From Rhodospirillum sp. (GTDB lineage Bacteria; Pseudomonadota; Alphaproteobacteria; Dongiales; Dongiaceae), in NCBI GenBank assembly GCA_013822765.1, contig PNKY01000006.1:246850-310849 (forward strand): 64,000 bases of DNA, in the 5' to 3' direction. The notes beneath the pieces were generated by a model that was not told where the DNA came from, searched no databases, and saw nothing but the letters and a program-made list of their open reading frames with translations. Below are positions 16,030 through 25,304 of this stretch, one piece after another. The position numbers and the translations under genes are program-made. The stretch's first letter is position 1. The number at the start of each line of letters is the position of its first letter.

Positions 16030-19000
16030 ATGCGTATCGACCGCCGTTTCACCAAAGCCGACCAGTCTCCCTACGCGGAGATTGCGTTCCAAAAGACCAC
16101 CAGCGAGATCCGCAATCCGGACGGCTCGATCGTCTTCCAGCTGAAGGACATCGAGGTACCGGCCGAATGGTCGCAAGTCGCATCCGACGTGCTGGCGCAG
16201 AAATATTTCCGCAAGGCCGGACTGCCTGCGAAGCTGCGCCCCGTTGTCGAGCGCGATGTGCCGGAATGGCTGTGGCGCCAGGAACCCGACCGCGAAGAGC
16301 TGCTGAAGCTGCCGGCCGAAGAGCGCTACGTCGGCGAGCGGTCCGCCCAGCAGGTGTTCGATCGCTTGGCCGGCACCTGGACCTATTGGGGCTGGAAGGG
16401 CGGCTATTTCGATTCCGAAGAGGACGCCCGCGCCTTCTTCGACGAGATGCGCTACATGCTCGCGCTCCAGATGGGCGCGCCGAATTCGCCGCAATGGTTC
16501 AACACCGGCCTGCATTGGGCCTACGGCATCGACGGCCCCGCACAGGGCCACTACTACGTCGACTTCCAGACCGGCCTGCTGACCGCCTCCGCGTCGGCCT
16601 ATGAGCACCCGCAGCCGCATGCCTGTTTCATCCAGGGCGTCGCCGACGACCTGGTGAACGAAGGCGGCATCATGGACCTCTGGGTGCGTGAGGCGCGCCT
16701 GTTCAAATACGGCTCCGGCACCGGCTCCAACTTCTCGCGCCTGCGCGGCGCCAACGAGAAGCTGTCCGGCGGCGGCAAGTCCTCCGGCCTCATGAGCTTC
16801 CTCAAGATCGGCGATCGCGCCGCCGGCGCCATCAAGTCGGGCGGCACCACCCGCCGCGCCGCCAAGATGGTGACGGTCGACCTCGATCACCCGGACATCG
16901 AGGAATACATCGACTGGAAAGTGGTCGAGGAGCAGAAGGTCGCCTCCCTGGTCGCCGGCTCGCAGGCCTGCAACGTCCACCTCAACCGGGTCATCAAGGC
17001 CGCCCACTCCGGCGAGGGCGAGGGCAAGTTCGACCCGCTGAAGAACCCCGCCTTGAAGGCCGCGATCCGCGAGGCCCGCAAGGCCAAGGTCTCCGAGAAC
17101 TACATCCAGCGCGTCATCCATTTCGCGCAGCAGGGCTACAAGCAGATCGACTTCCGCACCTACGACACCGACTGGGACAGCGATGCGTATCTGACCGTCT
17201 CCGGCCAGAACTCGAACAACTCGGTCCGCATCAGCAACGACTTCATCCAGAAGGTGATCGAGGACAGCGACTGGAATCTGATCCGCCGCACCGACGGCAA
17301 GATCCACAAGACCGTGAAGGCGCGCGACCTGTGGGAAAAGATCGGCGCCGCCGCCTGGCAGTCGGCCGATCCGGGCGTGCAGTTCGACACCACCATCAAC
17401 GAGTGGCACACCTGCCCGGAATCGGGGCGGATCAACGCCTCCAATCCGTGCTCGGAATACATGTTCCTGGACGACACGGCCTGCAATCTCGCCTCGCTCA
17501 ACCTGATGACCTTCCTCAAGGCGGACGGCCGGGTCGATATCGAGGCCTACAGCCACGCCGTGCGGCTGTGGACCGTCGTGCTCGAGATCTCGGTCATGAT
17601 GGCGCAGTTCCCATCCAAGGAAATCGCGCAGCTGTCCTACGATTTCCGCACTCTCGGCCTCGGCTATGCCAATGTCGGCGGCCTGCTGATGGCGATGGGC
17701 CTCTCCTATGACAGCGACGAAGGTCGCGCCCTGACCGCCGCTCTGACGGCGATCATGACCGGCGTCTCCTACGCCACCTCGGCGGAGATGGCGGGCGAGC
17801 TCGGCACCTTCCCCAGCTTCGACAAGAATCGCGAGGCCATGCTGCGGGTCATCCGCAACCACCGCCGCGCCGCCTATGGCGAGACCGTGGGCTATGAAGG
17901 CCTGTCCGTCCTGCCGGTCACGCTCGACCACGACAACTGCCCGGATGCCGCCCTGCTCGACGCCGCGCACCAGGCCTGGGACCAGGCCCTGACGCTGGGC
18001 GAGCTGCACGGCTATCGCAACGCGCAGTCGACCGTGATTGCGCCGACCGGCACCATTGGCCTGGTGATGGATTGCGACACCACCGGCATCGAGCCCGACT
18101 TCGCGCTGGTGAAGTACAAGAAGCTGGCTGGCGGCGGTTACTTCAAGATTATCAACCGCACGGTTCCGGCCGCCTTGCACAAGCTCGGCTATGCGGAGAA
18201 CGAGATCGAGGAGATCATCCGCTATGCCGTCGGTCACGGCACGCTGTCCGGCGCGCCCGGCATCAACCACGTGGCGCTGAAGGCCAAGGGTTTCACCACC
18301 GGCGCGATCCAGTCGGTGGAGAATGCGCTCGCCACCGCGTTCGACATCCGCTTCGTGTTCAACAAGTGGACCCTGGGCGAGGAGTTCTGCCAGGCGGCGC
18401 TCAACCTCACCGCCGAGCAGCTGAACGAGCCGACCTTCGACATGCTGGCGACCCTCGGCTTCACCAAGGCCGAGATCGAGGTGGCGAACACCTTCTGCTC
18501 CGGAGCGATGACGCTGGAAGGCGCGCCGTTCCTGAAGGACGAGCACCTGTCGATCTTCGACTGCGCCAATGCGTGTGGTCGCATCGGCAAGCGCTACTTG
18601 TCGGTCGAGAGCCATATCCACATGATGGCGGCGGCGCAGAGCTTCATCTCGGGCGCCATCTCCAAGACCATCAACATGCCGAACCAGAGCAGCGTCGACG
18701 CCTGCAAGGACGCCTACATGTTGTCCTGGCGCCTCGGCATCAAGGCGAACGCGCTCTATCGCGACGGCTCCAAGCTGTCGCAGCCGCTGGCGAGCTCGGT
18801 GCTCGGCGACGACGATCTGGTCGACGAGGTGATCGAAGCGCCGGCCGCAGCCCGCGCCCCGATGGTCGCGGAGCGGATTGTCGAGCGCATCATCGAGCGC
18901 CAGGTCCAGCAGGGCCGCAAGCGCTTGCCGGAACGCCGGAAGGGCTACACCCAGAAGGCGATCGTAGGTGGCCACAAAGTATACCTGCGCACCGGCGAAT

Positions 19001-19728
19001 ACGAAGACGGCGCGCTGGGCGAGGTGTTCATTGACATGCACAAGGAAGGCGCCGCCTTCCGCAGCCTGATGAACAACTTCGCGATCGCGATCTCGATCGG
19101 CCTGCAGTATGGCGTGCCGCTCGAGGAGTTCGTCGAGGCCTACACCTTCACGCGGTTCGAGCCGAACGGCATCGTGGAAGGCAACGACGCCATCAAGATG
19201 TCGACCTCGATCCTCGACTACCTGTTCCGCGAGCTTGCGATCTCCTATCTCGGCCGCAACGACCTGGCGCATGTCCAGTCGCACGACCTCCATCCGGATG
19301 CCTTGGGCAGCGGCGTGGCGCAGGGCGACTTGCCGGATCAGCAGCGCGAGATCGCCAGCATGAAGCGCATCGCCTCCACCGGCTATGTGCGCTCCAACCT
19401 GGTGGTGCTCTCGAACGTGGCGCGCGGCGGCTTCGCCGGCAACACCGCGCTCGCCGCCAGCCCGCACGAGGTCCACAGCCACGCGCACGGCAACGGCCAC
19501 GACGAGACCCAGGTCCACGTCCACATGGAACGGCACGAAAAGGTGGATGCGCTGATCGCCTCGCCCAATCTCGCCAAGGAGATCGAGAGCCGGCTGGAGC
19601 GCATCCGCGAAGCGAAGATGAAAGGCTACGAGGGTGACGCCTGCGGCGAATGCGGCAACTTCACCCTGGTTCGGAATGGGACGTGCATGAAGTGCACGAC
19701 CTGCGGCTCAACAAGCGGGTGCTCGTAA
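16030..19728 (+). CDS. nrdJ: vitamin B12-dependent (class II) ribonucleotide reductase
   Basis: A 1232-residue adenosylcobalamin-dependent reductase that makes deoxynucleotides with or without oxygen. Landmarks: [33 protein letters not shown], the active-site HACFIQGV cysteine, [32 protein letters not shown] and a second NACGRI cysteine region. The C-terminus carries [22 protein letters not shown], a zinc-ribbon/redox cysteine cluster typical of the long NrdJ form, preceded by a His-rich stretch. The ATG at 16030 follows GGGGGATCAAC; the frame is open upstream, with another ATG at 15907 that lacks a ribosome site. Confidence 0.96.
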   Translation: MRIDRRFTKADQSPYAEIAFQKTTSEIRNPDGSIVFQLKDIEVPAEWSQVASDVLAQKYFRKAGLPAKLRPVVERDVPEWLWRQEPDREELLKLPAEERYVGERSAQQVFDRLAGTWTYWGWKGGYFDSEEDARAFFDEMRYMLALQMGAPNSPQWFNTGLHWAYGIDGPAQGHYYVDFQTGLLTASASAYEHPQPHACFIQGVADDLVNEGGIMDLWVREARLFKYGSGTGSNFSRLRGANEKLSGGGKSSGLMSFLKIGDRAAGAIKSGGTTRRAAKMVTVDLDHPDIEEYIDWKVVEEQKVASLVAGSQACNVHLNRVIKAAHSGEGEGKFDPLKNPALKAAIREARKAKVSENYIQRVIHFAQQGYKQIDFRTYDTDWDSDAYLTVSGQNSNNSVRISNDFIQKVIEDSDWNLIRRTDGKIHKTVKARDLWEKIGAAAWQSADPGVQFDTTINEWHTCPESGRINASNPCSEYMFLDDTACNLASLNLMTFLKADGRVDIEAYSHAVRLWTVVLEISVMMAQFPSKEIAQLSYDFRTLGLGYANVGGLLMAMGLSYDSDEGRALTAALTAIMTGVSYATSAEMAGELGTFPSFDKNREAMLRVIRNHRRAAYGETVGYEGLSVLPVTLDHDNCPDAALLDAAHQAWDQALTLGELHGYRNAQSTVIAPTGTIGLVMDCDTTGIEPDFALVKYKKLAGGGYFKIINRTVPAALHKLGYAENEIEEIIRYAVGHGTLSGAPGINHVALKAKGFTTGAIQSVENALATAFDIRFVFNKWTLGEEFCQAALNLTAEQLNEPTFDMLATLGFTKAEIEVANTFCSGAMTLEGAPFLKDEHLSIFDCANACGRIGKRYLSVESHIHMMAAAQSFISGAISKTINMPNQSSVDACKDAYMLSWRLGIKANALYRDGSKLSQPLASSVLGDDDLVDEVIEAPAAARAPMVAERIVERIIERQVQQGRKRLPERRKGYTQKAIVGGHKVYLRTGEYEDGALGEVFIDMHKEGAAFRSLMNNFAIAISIGLQYGVPLEEFVEAYTFTRFEPNGIVEGNDAIKMSTSILDYLFRELAISYLGRNDLAHVQSHDLHPDALGSGVAQGDLPDQQREIASMKRIASTGYVRSNLVVLSNVARGGFAGNTALAASPHEVHSHAHGNGHDETQVHVHMERHEKVDALIASPNLAKEIESRLERIREAKMKGYEGDACGECGNFTLVRNGTCMKCTTCGSTSGCS

Positions 19729-19775
19729 AAGCTCTCTTATTCCCTTGCTCTGACGAGAGTCCGCTTGTTGCTCAC

Positions 19776-19812
19776 CCCGCCCGCCATCAGCTAGGCCCTG
19801 ACGGCGGGCGGG
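19776..19812 (+). terminator. hairpin after nrdJ
   Basis: CCCGCCCGCC (19776-19785) pairs with GGCGGGCGGG (19803-19812) across a 17-base loop, 48 bases after the nrdJ stop. The following bases (AGCTTATTGG) hold only a short T-rich patch, so termination strength is uncertain. Confidence 0.55.
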
Positions 19813-19898
19813 AGCTTATTGGGGTCACGCCCGTGATGTCTTATTCCGCGCTTGGACAATTTACGGTAGACTAAGCTTCCTGCCTGGGGAGGCGTCCC

Positions 19899-21299
19899 AT
19901 GCCACGAAACATCGTGATCTGTTCCGACGGCACCGGCCAGCGCGGCGGCGTGCTGTTCGACGAGCGCCGCAGCAACATCTACAAGCTCTACCGCGCGACG
20001 CGCTGCGGCCCCGATTGTTCGGTCGATCCCAAGGAGCAATACGCGTTCTACGATGCCGGCATCGGCACCAGCAAAGGCGCGCGCGGCGTGCTCGGCGCGG
20101 CTTGGGACTTCATCTACAACGTGATCTGCCAGGCGACCGGCCTCGGCCTCACCGGCAACATCATCGATTGCTACGCCGCGCTGGTCCGCAACTGTCGGCC
20201 GGACGATCGCATCTTCCTGTTCGGCTTCAGCCGCGGCGCCTACACCGTGCGCTGCCTCGGCGCCGTGATCGCGCTGTGCGGCATTCCCACAGCGGATGGC
20301 GACGAGCCGCTCAGGCGCGATATGAAGACCTCCAAGCGCATCGCCAAGGAGGCGGTGAAGCGCGTCTACCAACACACCCACTCTCGGCCGCGGGATGAAG
20401 CTACGCAGCGTCAGAAGGAACAACTGGACCAGCGGCAGGAGCTGGCTGAACGCTTCCGGCGGAAGCATCGCTCCGCGGACGGCGATGGCGCCAATGTCTA
20501 CCCGCACTTCATCGGTGTGTTCGACACCGTCGCCGCCATAGGAAATATGACGCTGGCCACCACCGTGCTCGCGCTCGCCGCTTTGGCCATCAACTTCGGG
20601 ATGGTTTTGAGTGGCGCCCGGATGGTCGGCTTCGACAACGGTTGGCCAATATTGCTCGTCGCCTCAATCGTGACCATTGTCGTCCTCGCCTATCTCGGCA
20701 ACCTTATCTACCGCATACGCTGGGAAATCGGCCTGCGTCACAGCCGATGGTGGCGGCCCTTCCACCTGCTGGATTGGCGGATGCGGTTCTACGATAAGAC
20801 GCTCAACCCGAAGGTCCAGTATGCCCGTCACGCGTTGGCGATCGACGAGCGGCGCAAGGACTTCGATCGGGTGGGATGGGGCACACGGGCCGACCATCCG
20901 GAGCGCCCTACCGGGCCGGAATGGTTCCAGCAGGTCTGGTTCTCCGGCTGCCATTCCGACGTCGGGGGCAGCTATCCGGAGGACGAATCGCGTCTCTCCG
21001 ACATTCCCCTCTCGTGGATGCTTAAAGCTGCGGTCAGTGTGGGGCTGATATACGATGATCGCGTCCTGAAGCTTTATCCCGATTCCACCGGAATGCAGCA
21101 TGACGAAACGCGAAGGTTCCCGTTCAAGTGCCTTGCCAAGATCGATCGCAAGATACCGGACGATGCGCCCTTGCATGAGACTGTGCTAGAGCGGTTCAAG
21201 GCCCAAGAGGTGCAGCTCTACGATGTGTTGGGCCCTTACCGGCCGGAGGGACTGCGCAAGCACAGCAAGACAGCCGAGTTTTATCCTAAGTCGGAATAA
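19899..21299 (+). CDS. DUF2235 (Tle1-like alpha/beta hydrolase fold) membrane protein
   Basis: A 466-residue DUF2235 protein. The N-terminal half has ICSDGTGQ, YDAGIGT and the nucleophile motif GFSRGAYTVR (Ser111), then HFIGVFDTVAAIG with a candidate acid residue; the C-terminal part has WFSGCHSDVGGSY with a candidate catalytic His. Two membrane helices (about 222-242 and 250-270) interrupt the domain. DUF2235 includes type VI phospholipase effectors (Tle1) but also house proteins; no type VI genes or immunity gene are visible, so an effector role is not supported. The ATG follows GGGGAGG. Its 3' end overlaps the convergent cyclophilin gene by 14 bp. Confidence 0.85.
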   Translation: MPRNIVICSDGTGQRGGVLFDERRSNIYKLYRATRCGPDCSVDPKEQYAFYDAGIGTSKGARGVLGAAWDFIYNVICQATGLGLTGNIIDCYAALVRNCRPDDRIFLFGFSRGAYTVRCLGAVIALCGIPTADGDEPLRRDMKTSKRIAKEAVKRVYQHTHSRPRDEATQRQKEQLDQRQELAERFRRKHRSADGDGANVYPHFIGVFDTVAAIGNMTLATTVLALAALAINFGMVLSGARMVGFDNGWPILLVASIVTIVVLAYLGNLIYRIRWEIGLRHSRWWRPFHLLDWRMRFYDKTLNPKVQYARHALAIDERRKDFDRVGWGTRADHPERPTGPEWFQQVWFSGCHSDVGGSYPEDESRLSDIPLSWMLKAAVSVGLIYDDRVLKLYPDSTGMQHDETRRFPFKCLAKIDRKIPDDAPLHETVLERFKAQEVQLYDVLGPYRPEGLRKHSKTAEFYPKSE

Positions 21300-21807
21300 C
21301 GGTGGCGCGCCGGATCGCGATCTCGTTCGTCAGATACTCGCCTTGCTCCGCCCGCGCGAAAATGTGCTGCACCACATCGAACCCCTGTACGACGCGCCCG
21401 AACGCCGCGAAGCCCTGCCCGTCCGGGTGGCGCGCGCCGCCGAAATCCAGTACCGGCTCGTCGCGCAGGCAGATGAAGAACGAGTGATAGACCGCACCCG
21501 GCGCGAACCGCGCCAGCGAGACGGTACCTTTGAGATGTCTCAGTCCCGTCATCACCGTGGTTTCGTGCGCGATGATCGGCGGCAGGTCCTCGCGCTCATG
21601 GCGAAGGCCACCCTGGATCACCGCGATGCGGCGGGCCCGCTCCACCACCCGCTGGTTGGTGAGGGCCACGATCCGGAAGAAGCTGGTCCCGTCATAGAGG
21701 CGATTTCTGACGTCCGCCAGGAAGTAGCCGGCGCTGGCCGGCGCTTGCTCTTCATGGACCGCGAGCTCGATAACGCCCAGCTCCGTCGTCAGCTGCACAG
21801 GAATCAT
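21286..21807 (-). CDS. cyclophilin-type peptidyl-prolyl isomerase
   Basis: A 173-residue cyclophilin fold: IPVQLTTELGVIELAV, YDGTSFFRIV, GTVSLARFAPGAVYHSFFICLRDEPVLDFGG, GFAAFGRVVQGFDVVQHI. The arginine of the canonical FxRII motif is present (FFRIV); the GSQFFI block reads YHSFFI. There is no signal peptide from the ATG at 21807, so it is probably cytosolic. It overlaps the DUF2235 gene tail-to-tail and diverges from the hydroxylase gene. Confidence 0.88.
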   Translation of the reverse strand: MIPVQLTTELGVIELAVHEEQAPASAGYFLADVRNRLYDGTSFFRIVALTNQRVVERARRIAVIQGGLRHEREDLPPIIAHETTVMTGLRHLKGTVSLARFAPGAVYHSFFICLRDEPVLDFGGARHPDGQGFAAFGRVVQGFDVVQHIFARAEQGEYLTNEIAIRRATVIPT

Positions 21808-21868
21808 GCGACTTTCCGTCCTTCCCCCACGACATGATCCACCTTGCGCACCCTTGGCAAGGCCCCGT

Positions 21869-22729
21869 ATGAATCCGCGCACCAACGCCGCTCAACGGGG
21901 TCAAATGGCAGGGGCAACAGCAGTACGCGGGAGCGAAGGCAAGTCCCGCTGGAAAGCCTGGCGGCGCACACAGGTCAAGATGCTGGGCCTCGGCGCCCTG
22001 AAGCTGCTGGCCCGCCTCTATAGCCGGCAGTCCCGCGTGCCCGACCTGCCTTTCATACCGAACGAGCATTTCCCGTTCGTGGCGGCGCTGGAGGCGAACT
22101 GGCAGGAGATCCGGGCGGAGCTCGAGGTCATCCTCAAGGATCGCGAGCGCATCCCGTTCCTGGACAAGATCTCGCCGGACCAGGCGCGCATCGCACATTC
22201 GCAGAAATGGCGCGCCTTCTTCCTGTGGGGCGTGGGCGAGGAGCTGACCGGCAACACCGCCCGTTGCCCCAAGACCGCCGCCCTGCTGCGCCAGGTGCCC
22301 GGATTGCGCTCCGCCTGGTTCTCGATCCTGGCGCCCAACTACAAGATCAAGCCGCATCGCGGCATCACCAAGGGCGTGCTGCGCTCGCATCTCGGCCTCA
22401 TCGTGCCGAAGCGCTGGCAGCAATGCCGCATGATCGTCGGCGGCGAATCGGTGCGCTGGCGCGAGGGCAAGTGCTTCGTGTTCGACGATTCGATGCTGCA
22501 CCAGGTCTGGAACAGGACCAACGAGGAGCGCGCGATCCTGCTGTTCGATTTCGATCGGCCGATGCGCTGGCCGGCGAGCGCGCTCAACCAGTTCGCCATG
22601 GCGATGCTGAAGCGCACAGCCTATTATCGCGACGCGCGCAAGAACCTCAAGAAGCATGCGCGCGCCCAGATCACCGATGCCGGCCGCGATCAGGCGATCG
22701 CCGACGCCATGCAGCGCATCGCGGACTAG
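21869..22729 (+). CDS. aspartyl/asparaginyl beta-hydroxylase family protein (LpxO-like)
   Basis: A 286-residue Fe(II)/2-oxoglutarate dioxygenase. The catalytic part runs from about residue 105 to 235: WFSILAPNYKIKPHRGITKGVLRSHLGL (metal His and 2-oxoglutarate Arg) and FDDSMLHQVWNRTNEERAILLFDFDRP (second His). In bacteria such enzymes hydroxylate lipid A acyl chains (LpxO) or peptides; the basic, amphipathic N-terminus with a short hydrophobic patch fits a membrane-associated LpxO-like role, by inference. Start chosen at 21869 after AAGG; 21905 is possible. Confidence 0.85.
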   Translation: MNPRTNAAQRGQMAGATAVRGSEGKSRWKAWRRTQVKMLGLGALKLLARLYSRQSRVPDLPFIPNEHFPFVAALEANWQEIRAELEVILKDRERIPFLDKISPDQARIAHSQKWRAFFLWGVGEELTGNTARCPKTAALLRQVPGLRSAWFSILAPNYKIKPHRGITKGVLRSHLGLIVPKRWQQCRMIVGGESVRWREGKCFVFDDSMLHQVWNRTNEERAILLFDFDRPMRWPASALNQFAMAMLKRTAYYRDARKNLKKHARAQITDAGRDQAIADAMQRIAD

Positions 22730-22734
22730 AGCCC

Positions 22735-23499
22735 TTGGCCGGCACAGACAAGCCGATCACCCTCATCACCGGCGCATCCTCCGGCATCGGCGCCGCGCTC
22801 GCGAACCGGCTGGCGCGACACGGCGACCACGTGGTCCTGGTGGCGCGCCGCCTGCGCCTGCTGCAGGAAGTGGCGGCCGAGATCGAGAAGGCCGGCGGCA
22901 GCAGCGAGATCGCGGTGTGCGACGTCACGATCGGCGACGCCGCCCGCGCTTGCGTCGACGAGGTCCTGCGCAAGCATGGCCGGATCGACCGGCTGATCCT
23001 CAATGCCGGCGGCGGCAGCCGAACTGCGCCGGAGCATTTGACCGGCGCCGACATGCGCGCCTCGTTCGATCTCAACCTCTTCGGCGTGGTGAACTTCGTC
23101 GAGGCGGCGCTGCCTGCGTTGCTGAAGCAGGGCAATGGCCAGATTGTGGCGATCGGCAGCATCGCCGGATTTCGCGGCCTGCCTCATGCGGCCTCCTACG
23201 GCGCCGCCAAGGCGGCCTTGATGAACTACATCGAGAGCCTGCGCATCGATCTGGCGCCGCGAGGCATCGCGGTGACCCTCGCCGCCCCGGGCTTCGTGGT
23301 CACCAAGGACTCGCGCAAGCAGCGCGCCAAGCCGATGTCGATGCAAGTCGAGCCCGCCGCCAACCTGCTGGCGAAGGCGATCCTGGCGCGCCGGCCCTAC
23401 ATCTCGTTTCCTTGGACGCTTGCTTGGATTGCGCGATTGATGCGCCTGCTTCCGGCGCCGCTCTATGACCGGCTGATCCGCGCCCTTGATCGAGGCTAG
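22735..23499 (+). CDS. short-chain dehydrogenase/reductase
   Basis: A 254-residue classical SDR: TGASSGIG (NAD(P) loop) at about 11-18, NAGGGS near 92, catalytic Ser in IGSIAGFRG and YxxxK in YGAAKAAL. The C-terminus has a hydrophobic helix (SFPWTLAWIARLMRLLPAPLY), suggesting membrane contact. The only start that fits is a TTG 5 bp after the hydroxylase stop, so the two genes form an operon. The substrate may be a lipid, by analogy with membrane-associated SDRs. Its stop overlaps the convergent permease gene by 4 bp. Confidence 0.87.
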   Translation: MAGTDKPITLITGASSGIGAALANRLARHGDHVVLVARRLRLLQEVAAEIEKAGGSSEIAVCDVTIGDAARACVDEVLRKHGRIDRLILNAGGGSRTAPEHLTGADMRASFDLNLFGVVNFVEAALPALLKQGNGQIVAIGSIAGFRGLPHAASYGAAKAALMNYIESLRIDLAPRGIAVTLAAPGFVVTKDSRKQRAKPMSMQVEPAANLLAKAILARRPYISFPWTLAWIARLMRLLPAPLYDRLIRALDRG

Positions 23500-24326
23500 C
23501 CCTTCACCGCGCCTGCCGTCAGGCCGGTGATGATGTAGCGCTGCAGCACCAGCACCAGCATGATGAGCGGCACCGTCACGATGACGCAGGCCGCCATCAC
23601 CCGGCCCCATGGAAGCTCATAGGCCGTTGCGCCGGAGATCAGCGCGATGGCGACCGGGACCGTGCGCTGATCGGTCGACAGCGTGAAGGTCAGCGCGAAC
23701 ATGAACTCGTTCCACGCCAGGATGAAGGCGAGCAGCCCCGCCGCCGACAACGACGGCCCCATGATCGGCAGGAACACCCGCGTCAGGATGCGCCAGTCGT
23801 TGGCGCCGTCGATGATCGCCGCCTGCTCCAGCTCGCGCGGCATTTCGCGCATGAAGGTGGTCAGCACCCAGGTCACGAACGGCAGCGTCAGGATGAGGTT
23901 GGAGAGCACCAACCCCGTCAGCGTATCGTAGAGCCCGAGCCCGCGGATCAGCTCGAACAAGCCCGACAGCACGGCGATCTGCGGGAACATCGACACGCTG
24001 AGGATGACCAGCAGCATGGCGGTGCGCCCGCGGAACCGGATGCGCCCCAGTGCATAGGCCGCCGTCAGCGCCAGAAACAGCGAGATGCCGGTCGCCACCA
24101 CCGCGACGATCAACGAATTGAGAATGTTGCGGGCGAACGGCTGCTCCTGGAACAGTGCGACGTAGTTCTGCAGCGTCGGGCTGCTCGGCCAGAACTCAAC
24201 CTGGAACAGGCTGCTGCCGGTCTTGAGCGACGAGACGATGGCCCAATAGAACGGGAACACCGCATAGAAGACGATCCCTGCGACCAGAAGGTAGAAGGCG
24301 ATCCGGCCGAGGCGCCTGTGGATCAT
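23496..24326 (-). CDS. CUT1-type sugar ABC transporter permease (MalG/ThuG type)
   Basis: A 276-residue inner-membrane permease with six helices. The coupling-helix EAA loop is clear: REMPRELEQAAIIDGANDWRILTRVFLPIMGPSLSAAG. It belongs to the carbohydrate uptake 1 group (MalG-like). Its ATG overlaps the previous permease stop (ATGA), so it is the last gene of the binding protein - permease - permease operon. No ATPase gene follows. Confidence 0.93.
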   Translation of the reverse strand: MIHRRLGRIAFYLLVAGIVFYAVFPFYWAIVSSLKTGSSLFQVEFWPSSPTLQNYVALFQEQPFARNILNSLIVAVVATGISLFLALTAAYALGRIRFRGRTAMLLVILSVSMFPQIAVLSGLFELIRGLGLYDTLTGLVLSNLILTLPFVTWVLTTFMREMPRELEQAAIIDGANDWRILTRVFLPIMGPSLSAAGLLAFILAWNEFMFALTFTLSTDQRTVPVAIALISGATAYELPWGRVMAACVIVTVPLIMLVLVLQRYIITGLTAGAVKG

Positions 24327-25291
24327 CGCCGCTCTCCCGCGCCGCTCACGTTGACGCGGCCGACAGTGATGACGATCGCGGTCGCCAGCGCGACGATCAG
24401 GAACAGCGAGGTCGCCGCCGCCGAGCCGTAGCCGACATCCTGGAAATCGACCAGCTGCTGGCGTGCATAGACCGACATGGTGGTGGTCGCCGGATTGTTG
24501 CCGGTCAGCACATAGATCACATCGAACACCCGCATGGCATCGAGCCCGCGGAAGATGATGGCGACCAGCAACGCCGGGCGGATCAGCGGCAAGGTGACGC
24601 GCAGGAACATCCTGATCGGCGAAGCGCCATCGATCTTGCCCGCCTGGTAGATCTCCCGCGGCAGGATCTGCAGCGCCGCCAGGATCAGCAGGGTCATGAA
24701 CGGCGTCGCCTTCCACACGTCGACCGCCACGACCGAGGCGAAGGCAAGCTTCGGCTCGGCCAGCCAGGCCCAGGGTGCGTCGATCAAGCCGAGCCTCATC
24801 AACCCCGCATTCACCACGCCATAGAGATCGTGCAGCATCCAGCCCCACATCTTGGCGGAGATCACGGTCGGAATCGCCCACGGGATCAGCACCGCGGCGC
24901 GCAGCAATCCGCGTCCGGGCATGTGCGCGTTCAGCGTCAGCGCGATGACCAGACCCAGCAGGGTCTCCAGCCCGACCGAGACGACCGTGAACGCCGCCGT
25001 GATCCCGACCGCCCGCCACCACAGCGGGTCCTGGAACAAGGCGACGTAGTTGGCAAACCCGATGACGACCCAGTTGTCGAGGGCGTCGAGATAGGCGTCG
25101 GTGAAGCTGAAGGCGATGGTGCGCCCCAGCGGCCAGGCCGCCACCAGGGCCACCGCCACCAGCATCGGCGTGACGAACAGCCAGGCCACGCGCGCCCGCT
25201 GCTGCTCCAGCGTCGGACCAGGGCCGCGTGACGCGGCAGCCGGCGCGAGGTCGATCCGCTCTCGCGCCGGACTCTGGTGAATTGCCGACAT
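24323..25291 (-). CDS. CUT1-type sugar ABC transporter permease (MalF/ThuF type)
   Basis: A 322-residue permease with a basic cytoplasmic N-terminus and six membrane helices from about residue 35. The EAA loop reads LPREIYQAGKIDGASPIRMFLRVTLPLIRPALL. It pairs with the MalG-type permease it overlaps. The ATG at 25291 lies 13 bp after the binding-protein stop; the frame is open further upstream inside that gene. Confidence 0.93.
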   Translation of the reverse strand: MSAIHQSPARERIDLAPAAASRGPGPTLEQQRARVAWLFVTPMLVAVALVAAWPLGRTIAFSFTDAYLDALDNWVVIGFANYVALFQDPLWWRAVGITAAFTVVSVGLETLLGLVIALTLNAHMPGRGLLRAAVLIPWAIPTVISAKMWGWMLHDLYGVVNAGLMRLGLIDAPWAWLAEPKLAFASVVAVDVWKATPFMTLLILAALQILPREIYQAGKIDGASPIRMFLRVTLPLIRPALLVAIIFRGLDAMRVFDVIYVLTGNNPATTTMSVYARQQLVDFQDVGYGSAAATSLFLIVALATAIVITVGRVNVSGAGERR

Positions 25292-25304
25292 TGCCGCGGC
25301 GTGC

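Noticed and set aside
15955..19536. 1193-residue open frame antisense to nrdJ
   Set aside because: It lies wholly opposite a confident nrdJ and reads Arg/Gly/Ala/Val/Asp-rich sequence typical of antisense frames in high-GC DNA.
19899..21299. DUF2235 protein as a type VI lipase effector
   Set aside because: No VgrG, Hcp, adaptor or immunity gene is nearby and the membrane helices are not typical of secreted effectors.
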